From Kocuria sp. TGY1127_2 (GTDB lineage Bacteria > Actinomycetota > Actinomycetes > Actinomycetales > Micrococcaceae): a DNA stretch of 64,000 bases. Positions 18,690 through 28,051 of the stretch are shown piece after piece (position 1 is the stretch's first letter; each line of letters opens with the position of its first letter). Below the pieces are notes generated by a model that saw nothing but the letters and a program-made list of their open reading frames with translations, was not told the origin of the DNA and made no database searches. The translations under genes and the position numbers were made by a program. The stretch is taken from NCBI RefSeq assembly GCF_013394385.1, contig NZ_AP022834.1, positions 1,116,001 to 1,180,000 on the forward strand. The letters are read 5' to 3'.

Positions 18690-19988
18690 ATGACCGAACC
18701 GACGATCAAGGTGGCGCTCCTCGGCGCCGGAACCGTGGGATCGCAGGTCGCACGGGTACTCACGGAAGATTCTGCGGAGTTGGCGCAACGTATCGGCGCG
18801 ACTCCCGAGCTGGTCGGGATCGCGGTGCGCAGCCTCGAAGCGGACCGCGATTACGCAGCCGACCCTTCTCTCTACACCACGGACGCAGAGTCCCTGATCG
18901 ACCAAGCCGATGTCGTCATCGAGCTCACCGGCGGCATGGAACCTGCGCGGTCACGGATCCTCAGGGCGCTGAATGCCGGCAAGCACGTGGTCTCGGGAAA
19001 CAAGGCTCTTCTGGCCGCCCACGGGGCGGAACTTCAGCGCGCGGCCAGTGCGAACAACGCGCAGCTTTCCTACGAAGCGGCTGTCGCGGGTGCTATCCCG
19101 ATTCTGCGACCATTGCGCGACTCCCTCGCGGGCGACCAAGTCACCCGAGTGCTGGGCATCATGAACGGAACGACCAACTTCATCCTGGACGCGATGGATT
19201 CGACAGGGGCCCAGTTCGACGATGCCCTGGCTGAAGCCCAGCAATTGGGCTATGCGGAGGCCGATCCGACCGCGGACATCGAGGGGCAGGACGCCGCAGC
19301 GAAAGCCGCAATCGTCGCTTCGCTGGCGTTTCATTCCGAATTCACGATCGATGATGTTCACTGCCAAGGCATAACCGACATCACCGCCGACGACGTCGCC
19401 GCCGCGGCGAGCGACGGGTACGTGATCAAGCTTCTGTCCGTCTGCGAGCTCGACGGAGAGGGTGTGAACATTCGCGTGAATCCGACCCTGATTCCTCGCT
19501 CTCATCCGCTCGCGAGTGTCCGGGACGCCTATAACGCTGTCTTCGTCGAATCGCGGGATGCTGGAGAACTCATGTTCTATGGTCCCGGCGCGGGGGGAGC
19601 ACCGACGGCGTCGGCCGTCTTGGGTGATTTCGTTTCCTTGGCCCGCCGCAGCATGCTCGGGGGCCCAGGAGTCCCGGATTATGCGTATGCGAAGCTCCGG
19701 GCCACGTCGTTGTCCAACGTCGTATCGCGGTACACCGTCGGTCTGCGCGTTCGGGATCAGCTCGGGGTCCTCGCCGCGATCGCGAACGTCTTCGCCGAGC
19801 ACGGTGTCTCGATCCAGACTATGCACCAGACCAAGCATCGTGAACACGAGGACATCGAAGGCAACCACGCCACGATTCGCATCGTGACCCACAAGACCAG
19901 TGACGAGAACCTGCAGTCCACGATCGACGAATTGTCCTCGCTGTCCACGGTATACAGCGTTGCTTCCGTGATTCAGGTCGAGGGCTAG
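18690..19988 (+). CDS. hom: Homoserine dehydrogenase
   Basis: 432-residue NAD(P)-dependent enzyme converting aspartate semialdehyde to homoserine. The N-terminal Rossmann motif is [11 protein letters not shown], the catalytic-core block is [14 protein letters not shown], and [20 protein letters not shown] is also present. The C-terminal ACT domain ([17 protein letters not shown]) provides threonine feedback control. The ATG at 18690 follows TAGGAGAAACT; an in-frame ATG at 18675 lies before that site. Also called thrA in actinobacteria. Confidence 0.96.
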   Translation: MTEPTIKVALLGAGTVGSQVARVLTEDSAELAQRIGATPELVGIAVRSLEADRDYAADPSLYTTDAESLIDQADVVIELTGGMEPARSRILRALNAGKHVVSGNKALLAAHGAELQRAASANNAQLSYEAAVAGAIPILRPLRDSLAGDQVTRVLGIMNGTTNFILDAMDSTGAQFDDALAEAQQLGYAEADPTADIEGQDAAAKAAIVASLAFHSEFTIDDVHCQGITDITADDVAAAASDGYVIKLLSVCELDGEGVNIRVNPTLIPRSHPLASVRDAYNAVFVESRDAGELMFYGPGAGGAPTASAVLGDFVSLARRSMLGGPGVPDYAYAKLRATSLSNVVSRYTVGLRVRDQLGVLAAIANVFAEHGVSIQTMHQTKHREHEDIEGNHATIRIVTHKTSDENLQSTIDELSSLSTVYSVASVIQVEG

Positions 19989-20059
19989 CGCCACCTCTCT
20001 TTCCTCATCCGTCCGACCGGGAACGACCCGGGCCAGAGATAACTAACGTAAGGAACCCC

Positions 20060-21160
20060 ATGGCACACGTTTGGCGAGGAGTCATCAACGAGTACCGCGA
20101 CCGCCTTCCGGTCGCCGACAAGACCGAAGTCGTCACCCTCGGCGAGGGCGGAACTCCTCTGATCCGTGCCCCCAAGCTCTCCGAGCACACCGGCAACGAG
20201 GTGTACATCAAGTTCGAGGGTATGAACCCGACCGGCTCGTTCAAGGACCGCGGGATGACCATGGCCATCACCGCGGCCAAGGAACAGGGCGCGGAAGCCG
20301 TGGTGTGTGCTTCGACGGGCAATACGTCAGCCTCAGCTGCGGCCTACGCGACGCAGGCGGGCCTGAAGTGCGCCGTGCTGGTTCCGGACGGAAAGATCGC
20401 AATGGGTAAGCTCTCGCAAGCGATCGCACACGGGGCCGAACTGCTACAGGTCAACGGCAACTTCGACAATTGCCTTGAGGTCGCGAGGAAACTCGCCGAG
20501 AACTACCCGGTGTTCCTGGTCAACTCGGTCAACCCCGCACGCATCGAGGGTCAGAAGACAGGATCCTTCGAGGTGGTCGACGTCCTGGGAGATGCCCCTG
20601 ATTATCATTTGCTCCCGGTCGGAAACGCTGGAAACATCACCGCGTACTGGAAGGGCTACAAAGAGTACTCGCAGCCCTACGTCAACGATGCGGGAGAAAC
20701 CATTGAGCCCGTTGCGACGAAGCGGCCCAAGATGTGGGGTTTCCAAGCGGCAGGTGCCGCACCTATTGTTCTGGGACACCCAGTCAGTGAGCCGGAGACC
20801 ATCGCAACTGCGATTCGGATTGGCAATCCTGCCTCCTGGGACAAGGCCGAAATGGCTCGGGACGAGTCCGAGGGCCTCATCGAATCCGTGACCGACGACG
20901 AGATCCTCGAAGCCCACCGTTGGCTGTCCTCCCGAGAAGGCGTTTTCGTCGAGCCGGCCTCGGCTGCGGGCGTCGCAGGACTTTTGAAGAAGCATCGGGC
21001 CGGAGAAGCCCCGAGCGGTGCGACGATCGTCATCACGGTGACCGGGCACGGTCTGAAGGATCCCCAGTGGGCCCTGCGGGGAGCAGACGGCGACGACGTA
21101 GAGCCCACTACGGTGGACTTCGACGTCGTCTCGGTTGCCGATGCCCTCGGCTTGGAGTAA
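20060..21160 (+). CDS. thrC: Threonine synthase
   Basis: 366-residue PLP enzyme converting O-phosphohomoserine to threonine. The PLP lysine is in [12 protein letters not shown] near residue 61, with the phosphate-binding ASTGNTSAS block and the C-terminal [11 protein letters not shown]. It is of the short actinobacterial type. The ATG is preceded by GTAAGGAA. 71 nt separate it from hom and contain no clear terminator; thrB follows after 5 nt. Confidence 0.97.
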   Translation: MAHVWRGVINEYRDRLPVADKTEVVTLGEGGTPLIRAPKLSEHTGNEVYIKFEGMNPTGSFKDRGMTMAITAAKEQGAEAVVCASTGNTSASAAAYATQAGLKCAVLVPDGKIAMGKLSQAIAHGAELLQVNGNFDNCLEVARKLAENYPVFLVNSVNPARIEGQKTGSFEVVDVLGDAPDYHLLPVGNAGNITAYWKGYKEYSQPYVNDAGETIEPVATKRPKMWGFQAAGAAPIVLGHPVSEPETIATAIRIGNPASWDKAEMARDESEGLIESVTDDEILEAHRWLSSREGVFVEPASAAGVAGLLKKHRAGEAPSGATIVITVTGHGLKDPQWALRGADGDDVEPTTVDFDVVSVADALGLE

Positions 21161-21165
21161 TCACC

Positions 21166-22197
21166 ATGGGCATGGACATCAGGCCGACCTCCCTTGTCGA
21201 CGGCGAATCTGCAGCGTCCTTCGGGCCGGATATCATCCCCCTGGGCACCAGGGTGCGCGTCACGGTTCCCGGGTCCACGGGAAACGTGGGTCCCGGCTAC
21301 GATTCCCTCGGCTTGGCCCTGGGACGTTACGACGAGGTGACCGTGGAGAGAATTTCCGGTCGCCTCGCTTTCGACGTGAGCGGCGAGGGCAGCCAGACCG
21401 TTCCCCAGACAGAAGATCACTTGGTCGTGCGTGCCATGCGCACCGCATGGCGGGCGATTGGAATGCATGAGTTGCCAGGGCTGCGGGTCACGGCCCGGAA
21501 CAGCATTCCTCACTCGAGAGGCATGGGATCTTCTGCGTCGGCGATCGTGGCCGGCGTCGTCGCGGCCAACGCCATGGTGCCTGAGGGCCTGCGACTGACA
21601 TCGAACGCTATTCTGCAGATCTGCTCCCAGATGGAAGGGCACCCGGACAACGTCGCACCGTCCCTGTTCGGTGGGCTGGTCATTTCTTATTCCGGCCCGG
21701 ACGGCTTTCATTCTGTGTCGGTCCAGGTCCATAGCGACGTCGTCCCGATCGTGGCGATTCCGGATTACGAAGTACCCACTCGGATCGCCCGTGGTTTGAT
21801 TCCCGAGTCTGTTCCGCACCGCGAGGCCGCAAGCAACTCGGGGCGCGCCGCTTTGCTGGTTCACGCGATGAAAGACGATCCCTCCGAGCTGTTCGCTGCC
21901 ACGGAGGACTTTCTGCACCAGCAGTACCGTGCGAGTGCCATGGGACCGACCGCTGGATTGGTAACGCACCTGCGGGGGAGAGGTCTTGCCGCCATCGTTT
22001 CCGGCGCCGGGCCGACGGTTCTCGTCCTGGCGGAGAACGCCGACTCGGCGGACCGCGCGGCGGGGCTCATCGAGGAATTTGCGCAGGCGCCGTCCAATTA
22101 CTTCGGAGATCGCCGCGTAAATTGGGATGTCGAAAGGCTGACCATTGATCGCAACGGTGTTATAGTTGAGCACGTCGAGTCCGATAAGCTTCTATAA
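21166..22197 (+). CDS. thrB: Homoserine kinase
   Basis: 343-residue GHMP kinase that phosphorylates homoserine. Motif 1 is VPGSTGNVGPGYDSLGLAL, the ATP-binding motif is PHSRGMGSSASA, and motif 3 is AIVSGAGPTVLVL. The start at 21166 (MGMDIRPTS) has TTGGAG about 9 nt upstream, inside the end of thrC; longer in-frame Mets lie within thrC and are rejected. The N-terminus has about 25 extra residues before the core. Confidence 0.95.
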   Translation: MGMDIRPTSLVDGESAASFGPDIIPLGTRVRVTVPGSTGNVGPGYDSLGLALGRYDEVTVERISGRLAFDVSGEGSQTVPQTEDHLVVRAMRTAWRAIGMHELPGLRVTARNSIPHSRGMGSSASAIVAGVVAANAMVPEGLRLTSNAILQICSQMEGHPDNVAPSLFGGLVISYSGPDGFHSVSVQVHSDVVPIVAIPDYEVPTRIARGLIPESVPHREAASNSGRAALLVHAMKDDPSELFAATEDFLHQQYRASAMGPTAGLVTHLRGRGLAAIVSGAGPTVLVLAENADSADRAAGLIEEFAQAPSNYFGDRRVNWDVERLTIDRNGVIVEHVESDKLL

Positions 22198-22484
22198 GCT
22201 TTCGGTTCTCGCCGGTCGCACGGTCAATCGGAATGATTGGCGTTTGAGTGGGACCGGATCATGATGGTTCACCAATCTGGTGGATCGACGCGTTAGCTGA
22301 TCGTCCCTGAGCTTTGGTTTTCTGGGGATGAGGGTTTACCCGGCCTACGGGTCGAGTACGCTCAGTCATTTCAAGAAAATCCCTGCGCGTCGTCGAATCG
22401 ACATTCTTCGAGGCGGCGAGGGCAAGGACCGCGTCATTGATCTCTGCGCTATCTGGTGCGGGGACTTCGTGCGTACCGCGTTTT
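22198..22484. other. Intergenic region between thrB and rho
   Basis: About 290 bases before the candidate rho promoter. Short frames on both strands here show no recognisable domain or good ribosome-binding site. A small hairpin ACCCG-gccta-CGGGT lies near 22339-22353. I see no strong terminator for the thr operon. Confidence 0.5.
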
Positions 22485-22513
22485 TTCTGGCGGTGCGTGC
22501 TGACCATTAATAT
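22485..22513 (+). promoter_or_regulatory. rho: Candidate rho promoter (TTCTGG-17-TAATAT)
   Basis: -35-like TTCTGG (22485-22490) and a strong -10 TAATAT (22508-22513) are spaced by exactly 17 nt. A leader of about 45 nt follows, containing CTCGT/ACGAG repeats and a GAAGGATCCTTC palindrome (22553-22564) that includes the Shine-Dalgarno and touches the GTG. Confidence 0.5.
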
Positions 22514-22564
22514 TCGGGTCTCGTTTCAATATACGAGGGCCATGTCGAGGGGGAAGGATCCTTC

Positions 22565-24730
22565 GTGACCGTATCGACCGACCTATCGGGTGCGGAACAG
22601 CCAACCAACGGTTCGGCTGAACAGACTCGCCAGAACAACGAGTCTCCAGAATCTCAAAACACGCAAAACACAGCCGAGTCCCAGGCCGCAGAGCAGGGGA
22701 AAAGCAGCGGCGGATTGAGCGCCTTGAAATTGGCGCAGTTGCAATCGCTAGCCTCTCAGCTCGGCATCGTTGGCGCTCGACGCATGCGGAAGTCTGCACT
22801 GGTCGAGGCCATTGCGGCCCATCAGCGCGGTTCGGCCGTCGCCGACCGAGACGAGAAGGCTGCTCAGAACAAGTCCAAGGCCGACAAGGGCTCGGATCAG
22901 AATAAGGGGCAATCCGAGGGATCCGATCAGAACGGTTCCGAGGACAGCCAAAAGCCCGCAGCACAAGGCCAGTCCGAGCGTCCCCAGCGAGGTCGCTCAC
23001 GTCGGGCCACGTCGGGCGGGAACGTCAAGAATGACGTCCCGCAGTCCGACGAGGAGGGGCAGAAGAACGAGGGCTCCCAGGAACGCCCTGCCGAGTCTTC
23101 CCAGCGCGAACGCGGCGAGGACCGCAACGCGGAACGCCACAATGGCCGTGAGCAGGATCAGGAGCGCACCAAGCGTAATGATCAGCGCGGCAACAACCAG
23201 GGCGGCTCGCAGGATCAGGACGGGCAGAACGAGCGCCGTTCGGATTCGAAGAATGACGACAAGGGCAATAACGACCGGAATCGTCGCAACAAGAACAACA
23301 ACAGGTCCAAGGACAACTCCAGGGACAACGGTCCCAAGGACAACGGCTCCAAGGACAACGGTCCCAAGGAGAACAACTCCGAGGACAACAACCGGAACGA
23401 CGGCGGCAAGAACAACAACGATCGTCGGAACAACCGGAACAAGGGCAATAACAACGGCCCGGAGGACGACGACCGCAAGGGTCGGAACCGTCGCAACCGA
23501 AACCGCAACGACCGTCGCGATCGCCGGCGTGGTCGGAACAACGGGCCCGAGGTCGACGACACCGAGGTGACCGAGGACGACGTCCTGCTGCCCGTTGCCG
23601 GTATCCTCGACGTACTGGACAATTACGCTTTTGTCCGCACTTCCGGTTACCTGCCCGGTCCCAACGACGTCTACGTCTCGCTCGCCCAGGTCAAGAAGAA
23701 TCACTTGCGCAAGGGCGACGCCGTCGTCGGCGCGATCCGCGCGCCGCGTGAGGGCGAAAACCAGAATAATTCCCGCCAGAAGTTCAACGCTTTGGTTCAG
23801 CTGACCAGCGTCAACGGCAAGAAGCCGGAAGAGCTCAGCGAGCGTGTGGAATTCAACAAGCTGACCCCGTTGTACCCCAACGAGCGTCTTCGCCTTGAGA
23901 CCGAGCAGAAGAAGATCGGCCCACGCGTGGTCGATCTCGTTGCCCCGATCGGCAAAGGCCAGCGCGGCCTGATCGTCTCGCCACCCAAGGCGGGCAAGAC
24001 GCTGATGCTGCAGTCGATTGCGAACGCGATCACCACCAATAATCCCGAGGTTCACCTCATGATGGTGCTGGTTGACGAACGTCCTGAGGAAGTCACGGAC
24101 ATGCAGCGCACTGTCAAGGGTGAAGTCATTGCTTCGACCTTCGACCGACCTGCCGACGACCACACGACCGTTGCAGAACTGGCCATCGAGCGTGCCAAGC
24201 GGCTCGTGGAGATGGGGCACGACGTCGTCGTCCTCCTCGATTCGATGACTCGCCTTGGACGCGCCTACAACCTCGCCGCTCCGGCTTCCGGTCGTATCCT
24301 CAGTGGTGGCGTGGACTCCGCGGCGCTGTACCCGCCCAAGCGTTTCTTCGGCGCCGCACGCAACATCGAGGAAGGCGGCTCGCTGACGATCCTGGCAACC
24401 GCTCTGGTCGAGACCGGTTCCAAGATGGACGAGGTGATCTTCGAGGAATTCAAGGGCACCGGCAACATGGAATTGCGCCTCTCGCGCCAGCTTGCTGACA
24501 AGCGCATCTTCCCGGCCGTGGACGTCAACGAATCCGGAACTCGCCGCGAGGAGAACCTCTTGTCGCCGGACGAGATCAAGATCATGTGGCGGTTGCGTCG
24601 TGTGCTGGCCGGATTGGACCAACAGCAGGCCCTCGAGGTCCTCACCAGCAAACTTCGTGATACCCCGACGAACGTGCAGTTCCTGCTTCAGGTGCAGAAG
24701 ACCACGTTGGGCTCCAAGTCGGACGACTAG
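22565..24730 (+). CDS. rho: Transcription termination factor Rho, with long Asn/Asp/Arg-rich N-terminal insertion
   Basis: 721-residue hexameric RNA translocase that ends transcription. The N-terminal Rho helix-bundle (LKLAQLQSLASQLG ... RKSALVEAIAAHQ) is followed by about 260 residues of low complexity rich in N, D, R, K, Q and G. The OB-fold RNA-binding domain then starts near residue 340. Walker A is PPKAGKT near 473, followed by VLVDERPEEVTDM, LLDSMTRLGRAYN and the R-loop region KRIFPAVDVNESGTRRE. E. coli Rho is about 419 aa; long insertions are known in high-GC Gram-positives such as Micrococcus. GTG start with GGGGGAAGGA. Confidence 0.97.
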   Translation: MTVSTDLSGAEQPTNGSAEQTRQNNESPESQNTQNTAESQAAEQGKSSGGLSALKLAQLQSLASQLGIVGARRMRKSALVEAIAAHQRGSAVADRDEKAAQNKSKADKGSDQNKGQSEGSDQNGSEDSQKPAAQGQSERPQRGRSRRATSGGNVKNDVPQSDEEGQKNEGSQERPAESSQRERGEDRNAERHNGREQDQERTKRNDQRGNNQGGSQDQDGQNERRSDSKNDDKGNNDRNRRNKNNNRSKDNSRDNGPKDNGSKDNGPKENNSEDNNRNDGGKNNNDRRNNRNKGNNNGPEDDDRKGRNRRNRNRNDRRDRRRGRNNGPEVDDTEVTEDDVLLPVAGILDVLDNYAFVRTSGYLPGPNDVYVSLAQVKKNHLRKGDAVVGAIRAPREGENQNNSRQKFNALVQLTSVNGKKPEELSERVEFNKLTPLYPNERLRLETEQKKIGPRVVDLVAPIGKGQRGLIVSPPKAGKTLMLQSIANAITTNNPEVHLMMVLVDERPEEVTDMQRTVKGEVIASTFDRPADDHTTVAELAIERAKRLVEMGHDVVVLLDSMTRLGRAYNLAAPASGRILSGGVDSAALYPPKRFFGAARNIEEGGSLTILATALVETGSKMDEVIFEEFKGTGNMELRLSRQLADKRIFPAVDVNESGTRREENLLSPDEIKIMWRLRRVLAGLDQQQALEVLTSKLRDTPTNVQFLLQVQKTTLGSKSDD
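23309..23395 (+). repeat. 15-nt in-frame tandem repeat in rho
   Basis: Imperfect 15-nt units of the type AAGGACAACGGTCCC, about five to six copies (for example 23321-23335, 23336-23350, 23351-23365, 23366-23380, 23381-23395), encoding K-D-N-G-P/S. It lies inside the Rho insertion and probably arises by slippage. Confidence 0.85.
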
Positions 24731-24740
24731 CGTCCCTGAA

Positions 24741-24785
24741 CCGACGCCCGGATCCACTCTTCGTGGGGCCGGGCGTCGGTTTTTT
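24741..24785 (+). terminator. Intrinsic terminator after rho
   Basis: Perfect 11-bp stem CCGACGCCCGG (24741-24751) / CCGGGCGTCGG (24769-24779) followed by six T residues. It lies 11 nt after the rho stop, so the rho transcript ends without needing Rho. Confidence 0.92.
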
Positions 24786-24861
24786 CGCGCTCCCTGCCTG
24801 TGGCCACGGGAGCGAGTGAGATAATGGAGGCCACACCACAATCTCAATCACCGAGGACCCC

Positions 24862-25944
24862 ATGCTCGATTCCATCCAATCCCTCTTCGATGAGCACCAG
24901 GAACTGCAACGGCAGCTGGCCGACCCCGCCGTGCACGCCGACCAAGGCAAGGCCCGCAAGCTCGGACGCCGGTATTCTGAGCTCAACGGCATCGTCGAGG
25001 CGTACCGGAAGGTCGAAACGCTGGAAGGTGACCTCGAAGCAGCGCGCGAGATGGCCGGAGAAGATCCAGAATTCGCCGCGGAAGTGCCATCCCTGGAAGA
25101 GGCTCTCAACGAGGCCCAGGCACGGTTGCACCGCCTGTTGATTCCCCGGGACCCGGACGACGGCCGTAACGTAATTCTCGAGGTCAAGGCCGGCGAGGGC
25201 GGTGACGAATCTGCTCTCTTCGCGGGTGATCTCCTGCGAATGTATGCCCGGTATGCCGAGCGCAAGGGATGGAAAACTGAGATCCTCTCTTCGACCGAAT
25301 CGGATTTGGGCGGTTACAAGGACGTCCAAATGGCCGTCAAGTCCAGTTCGACTGACCCTGCTGAAGGCGTCTGGGCTCACCTCAAGTACGAGGGCGGTGT
25401 GCACCGCGTGCAGCGCGTGCCGGTCACGGAATCGCAGGGCAGAATCCATACGTCCGCCGCGGGCGTGCTGGTTTTCCCCGAAGTAGATGAGCCGGAAGAG
25501 ATCGATATCAGCCAGAACGATCTCAAAATCGATGTTTATCGGTCTTCGGGCCCCGGCGGACAGTCAGTCAACACGACGGACTCCGCGGTGCGTATTACTC
25601 ACTTGCCCACCGGAATCGTGGTGGCAATGCAGAACGAGAAATCACAGTTGCAGAACCGTGAGGCCGCGATGCGCGTTCTCCGTGCTCGTTTGCTCGCACA
25701 TCAACAGGAGCAACTCGACGCCGAGGCAGCCGAGCACCGGAAGTCACAGGTCAAGACGATGGACCGTTCCGAACGTATCCGTACGTATAACTTCCCCGAG
25801 AACAGAATCGCGGATCACCGGACTGGGTACAAGGCCTATAACCTTGACACCGTGATGGGCGGAGACCTCGAACCGGTGGTGCAATCCGCGATCCAGATGG
25901 ATGAGGAACACCGCCTCGCGGCGCTTGGTCAGGACTCCGAGTAG
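24862..25944 (+). CDS. prfA: Peptide chain release factor 1
   Basis: 360-residue RF1 that recognises UAA/UAG and triggers peptide release. The GGQ motif is [20 protein letters not shown] near residue 234, and the C-terminal [19 protein letters not shown] block is standard. Length is typical. The ATG at 24862 follows GAGGACCCC. It opens the prfA-prmC-tsaC unit; its modifying enzyme PrmC is next, 3 nt away. Confidence 0.97.
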   Translation: MLDSIQSLFDEHQELQRQLADPAVHADQGKARKLGRRYSELNGIVEAYRKVETLEGDLEAAREMAGEDPEFAAEVPSLEEALNEAQARLHRLLIPRDPDDGRNVILEVKAGEGGDESALFAGDLLRMYARYAERKGWKTEILSSTESDLGGYKDVQMAVKSSSTDPAEGVWAHLKYEGGVHRVQRVPVTESQGRIHTSAAGVLVFPEVDEPEEIDISQNDLKIDVYRSSGPGGQSVNTTDSAVRITHLPTGIVVAMQNEKSQLQNREAAMRVLRARLLAHQQEQLDAEAAEHRKSQVKTMDRSERIRTYNFPENRIADHRTGYKAYNLDTVMGGDLEPVVQSAIQMDEEHRLAALGQDSE

Positions 25945-25947
25945 AAA

Positions 25948-26883
25948 GTGCCGTGTCAGATGTCCGCCGGCGAGTCTCCCAGTTCCGATCCCAGCCGAGT
26001 GCTCGAGGAGATGCCTCTGGGGCTCGCCCTCCGCGAGGCGGAGAACCGATTGCGCAGGGCAGGCGTCGAATCCCCTCGTGCCGATGTCGAATTGTTGGCC
26101 GCGCACCTGCTCCGGGCCGAGCACGGAGAAGGCGTTTCGCGGGGACAAGTTGTTGCGTGGGCGATGGCAGGAAACGTCGGAACCCCCGCGGGATTCGATG
26201 AACTCGTCGTGGCCCGCTCCTCGCGCATTCCGCTTCAGCACCTGACCGGCCGCGCATATTTTCGTCATCTGAGCCTCGACGTCGGGCCCGGGGTGTTCAT
26301 TCCTCGTCCGGAGACCGAAGTACTGATCGACGAGTTGAATACTTTCTTGCGGCAATCCCCTCGAGGGGAGCGGCCGGTGGTCGTGGATCTGGCCACGGGC
26401 TCCGGTGCCCTTGCGCTGGCGGCGGCGCAGGAGAACCCGGAATGTGAGGTTTACGGCGTCGAGCTGTCGCCGAGCGCAGCCGCGTGGGCCCGGCGAAACG
26501 TCGCGTTCACGGGACTGCCGGTGGAGATCATCGTCGATGACGCGGCACAAGCACTCATCGGTTGGGAATCGAGCGTGACCGCCGTCGTCAGCAATCCTCC
26601 GTACATACCCAGCGGCGCAATCCCCAAGGACCCTGAGGTCGCCGAGCACGACCCGGACATGGCCTTGTACGGTGGATCCGAGGACGGATTCGCGATCCCG
26701 CGTGGGATAGTCCGGCGTGCGGCGCAACTGCTTCTGCCCGGTGGAATGCTCGTTATGGAACACGCGGAGGTCCAGGCCGAAGGCGCCGCCGAAATCTTTT
26801 CGACTATGGGTTTCCACACTATTGAGACCATTACAGACTTGACCGGACGCCCACGGGCAACCAAGGGTTACTCTGGTGTCTGA
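25948..26883 (+). CDS. prmC: Protein-(glutamine-N5) methyltransferase, release-factor specific
   Basis: 311-residue SAM-dependent methyltransferase (HemK) that methylates the GGQ glutamine of release factors. The N-terminal helical domain carries SRADVELLAAHLL. The SAM motif I is VVDLATGSGALALA, preceded by PGVFIPRPETEVL, and the catalytic NPPY is in VSNPPYIPS. The GTG at 25948 is 3 nt after prfA, with the upstream region GAGTAGAAAG acting as a weak site. Its substrate gene is immediately upstream. Confidence 0.95.
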   Translation: MPCQMSAGESPSSDPSRVLEEMPLGLALREAENRLRRAGVESPRADVELLAAHLLRAEHGEGVSRGQVVAWAMAGNVGTPAGFDELVVARSSRIPLQHLTGRAYFRHLSLDVGPGVFIPRPETEVLIDELNTFLRQSPRGERPVVVDLATGSGALALAAAQENPECEVYGVELSPSAAAWARRNVAFTGLPVEIIVDDAAQALIGWESSVTAVVSNPPYIPSGAIPKDPEVAEHDPDMALYGGSEDGFAIPRGIVRRAAQLLLPGGMLVMEHAEVQAEGAAEIFSTMGFHTIETITDLTGRPRATKGYSGV

Positions 26884-26937
26884 GATATCCCGTGGACTAC
26901 GGGACCATCAACCGAAGCAACGAAAGACGCATCGATC

Positions 26938-27960
26938 GTGACCGCAACCGTATACCCCGTCACCACCGAGGAAGAGCGCGAGGCCGCTCTTTCCGCAGTT
27001 GAAAAAGCCATGCTGGATGGCCGCACCGCAGTGATTCCCACGGATACGGTGTACGGAATCGCCGCGGATGCTTTTTCTCGCGGAGGGGTGCAACAGCTGC
27101 TCAACGCCAAGGGCCGATCGCGCCGAATGCCGCCTCCCGTGCTGATAGCCGACTCGAGCGTGCTCCCTGGGCTCGCAGACGATCTCAGCTCGGACGCCCA
27201 GGCCCTCGCCGAAGCTTTTTGGCCAGGGGCACTGACGCTTATTGTTTTTTCGCAGCCTTCTCTTAACTGGGATCTCGGGGAGACTCAGGGCACCGTCGCC
27301 CTGCGTGTTCCCGACGACGAACTCACCCGGGAGATCCTGAGGCGCACCGGCCCGTTGGCGGTTTCGAGCGCCAACCGGACGGGGCTGACCGCCGCAACCA
27401 ACGGGGAAGAGGCGTTCGACCAACTCGGCGAGAGGGTTGAAGCCATCGTCGATGCCGGAGTCCGTCCGGTGGGTCGCGATCCGGAGATGCACAGTGCCGA
27501 CGTCGCCCCCTCGACGATCGTCGATGTCACTGGAGAGCGACCTGTCGTGGTCCGCCTGGGCGCGATCAGCCTGGAGCAGATCAAGAGCGTGGCTCGTACC
27601 GCAATCACTCTGGAACAGCTGGAGCAAGAGAAGGATTCCATATCTTCGCCGAAGGCTGAGAACTCCCTGGAGTTGCCGGCCGATGAAGGGCCCTCCGGCG
27701 TGACGGACGAACCTGTGCGCGGTCCCGGAGACGGACCCCGGGCCGCGTCGGCGCCCGAAGGCTCGGTCGAGGCCGGATTGCTCACGGCGGATGCCGCATC
27801 GAGTCGGGGCGCTGACCACCAGCCCGTCGACCAGTTGCGGAGCAAAGTCACGGATGGCCGCTCATCGACGAGGACGGAACGCGCCAAGGACGCACGGCCA
27901 CTGGGCGTGGACGAAGCTCGAGCCCTTCTTTTTCCGCAGAATCAGGGCGAACAGGAGTAG
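26938..27960 (+). CDS. tsaC: L-threonylcarbamoyladenylate synthase (YrdC/Sua5 family) with disordered tail
   Basis: 340-residue enzyme making threonylcarbamoyl-AMP from threonine, bicarbonate and ATP for the t6A37 modification of tRNAs. The YrdC domain spans about residues 20-225: VIPTDTVYGIAADAF, the basic KGRSRRMPPPVLI site, FWPGALTLI and PLAVSSANRTG. After about residue 235 comes a roughly 100-residue Glu/Ser/Pro-rich tail with no fold I recognise, in place of a Sua5 domain. GTG start at 26938. Confidence 0.93.
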   Translation: MTATVYPVTTEEEREAALSAVEKAMLDGRTAVIPTDTVYGIAADAFSRGGVQQLLNAKGRSRRMPPPVLIADSSVLPGLADDLSSDAQALAEAFWPGALTLIVFSQPSLNWDLGETQGTVALRVPDDELTREILRRTGPLAVSSANRTGLTAATNGEEAFDQLGERVEAIVDAGVRPVGRDPEMHSADVAPSTIVDVTGERPVVVRLGAISLEQIKSVARTAITLEQLEQEKDSISSPKAENSLELPADEGPSGVTDEPVRGPGDGPRAASAPEGSVEAGLLTADAASSRGADHQPVDQLRSKVTDGRSSTRTERAKDARPLGVDEARALLFPQNQGEQE

Positions 27961-27982
27961 GTCGGGGTCATACCAAGTCGAC

Positions 27983-28027
27983 AAAGGGGGCACGCCGATC
28001 GACAACGATCGACGGGCCCCCTTTCTC
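27983..28027. terminator. Bidirectional intrinsic terminator between tsaC and the convergent epimerase
   Basis: AAAGGGGGC (27983-27991) pairs with GCCCCCTTT (28016-28024), with an inner CGATCG/CGATCG stem. The T-rich end on either strand (CTTTCT; CTTTGT) suits both tsaC (+) and the epimerase gene (-). Confidence 0.8.
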
Positions 28028-28051
28028 GGCTGGTGCACGCGTAGTCGGCGA

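Noticed and set aside
20677-22173. 498-codon minus-strand frame across thrC-thrB
   Set aside because: Antisense shadow with random-looking Arg/His/Gly-rich composition.
22259-22507. Short frames on both strands in the thrB-rho gap
   Set aside because: No good ribosome-binding site, no recognisable motif, and they overlap the candidate rho promoter.
23309-23395. Repeat considered as CRISPR-like
   Set aside because: 15-nt units without spacers, in frame within rho; a coding low-complexity repeat.
22997-24847. Open frame of 616 codons on the minus strand across rho
   Set aside because: Fully antisense to rho; its hydrophobic repeats (ILVVV, VVLG) are the reverse complement of the Asn/Asp/Arg-rich codons. 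No start site or family match.
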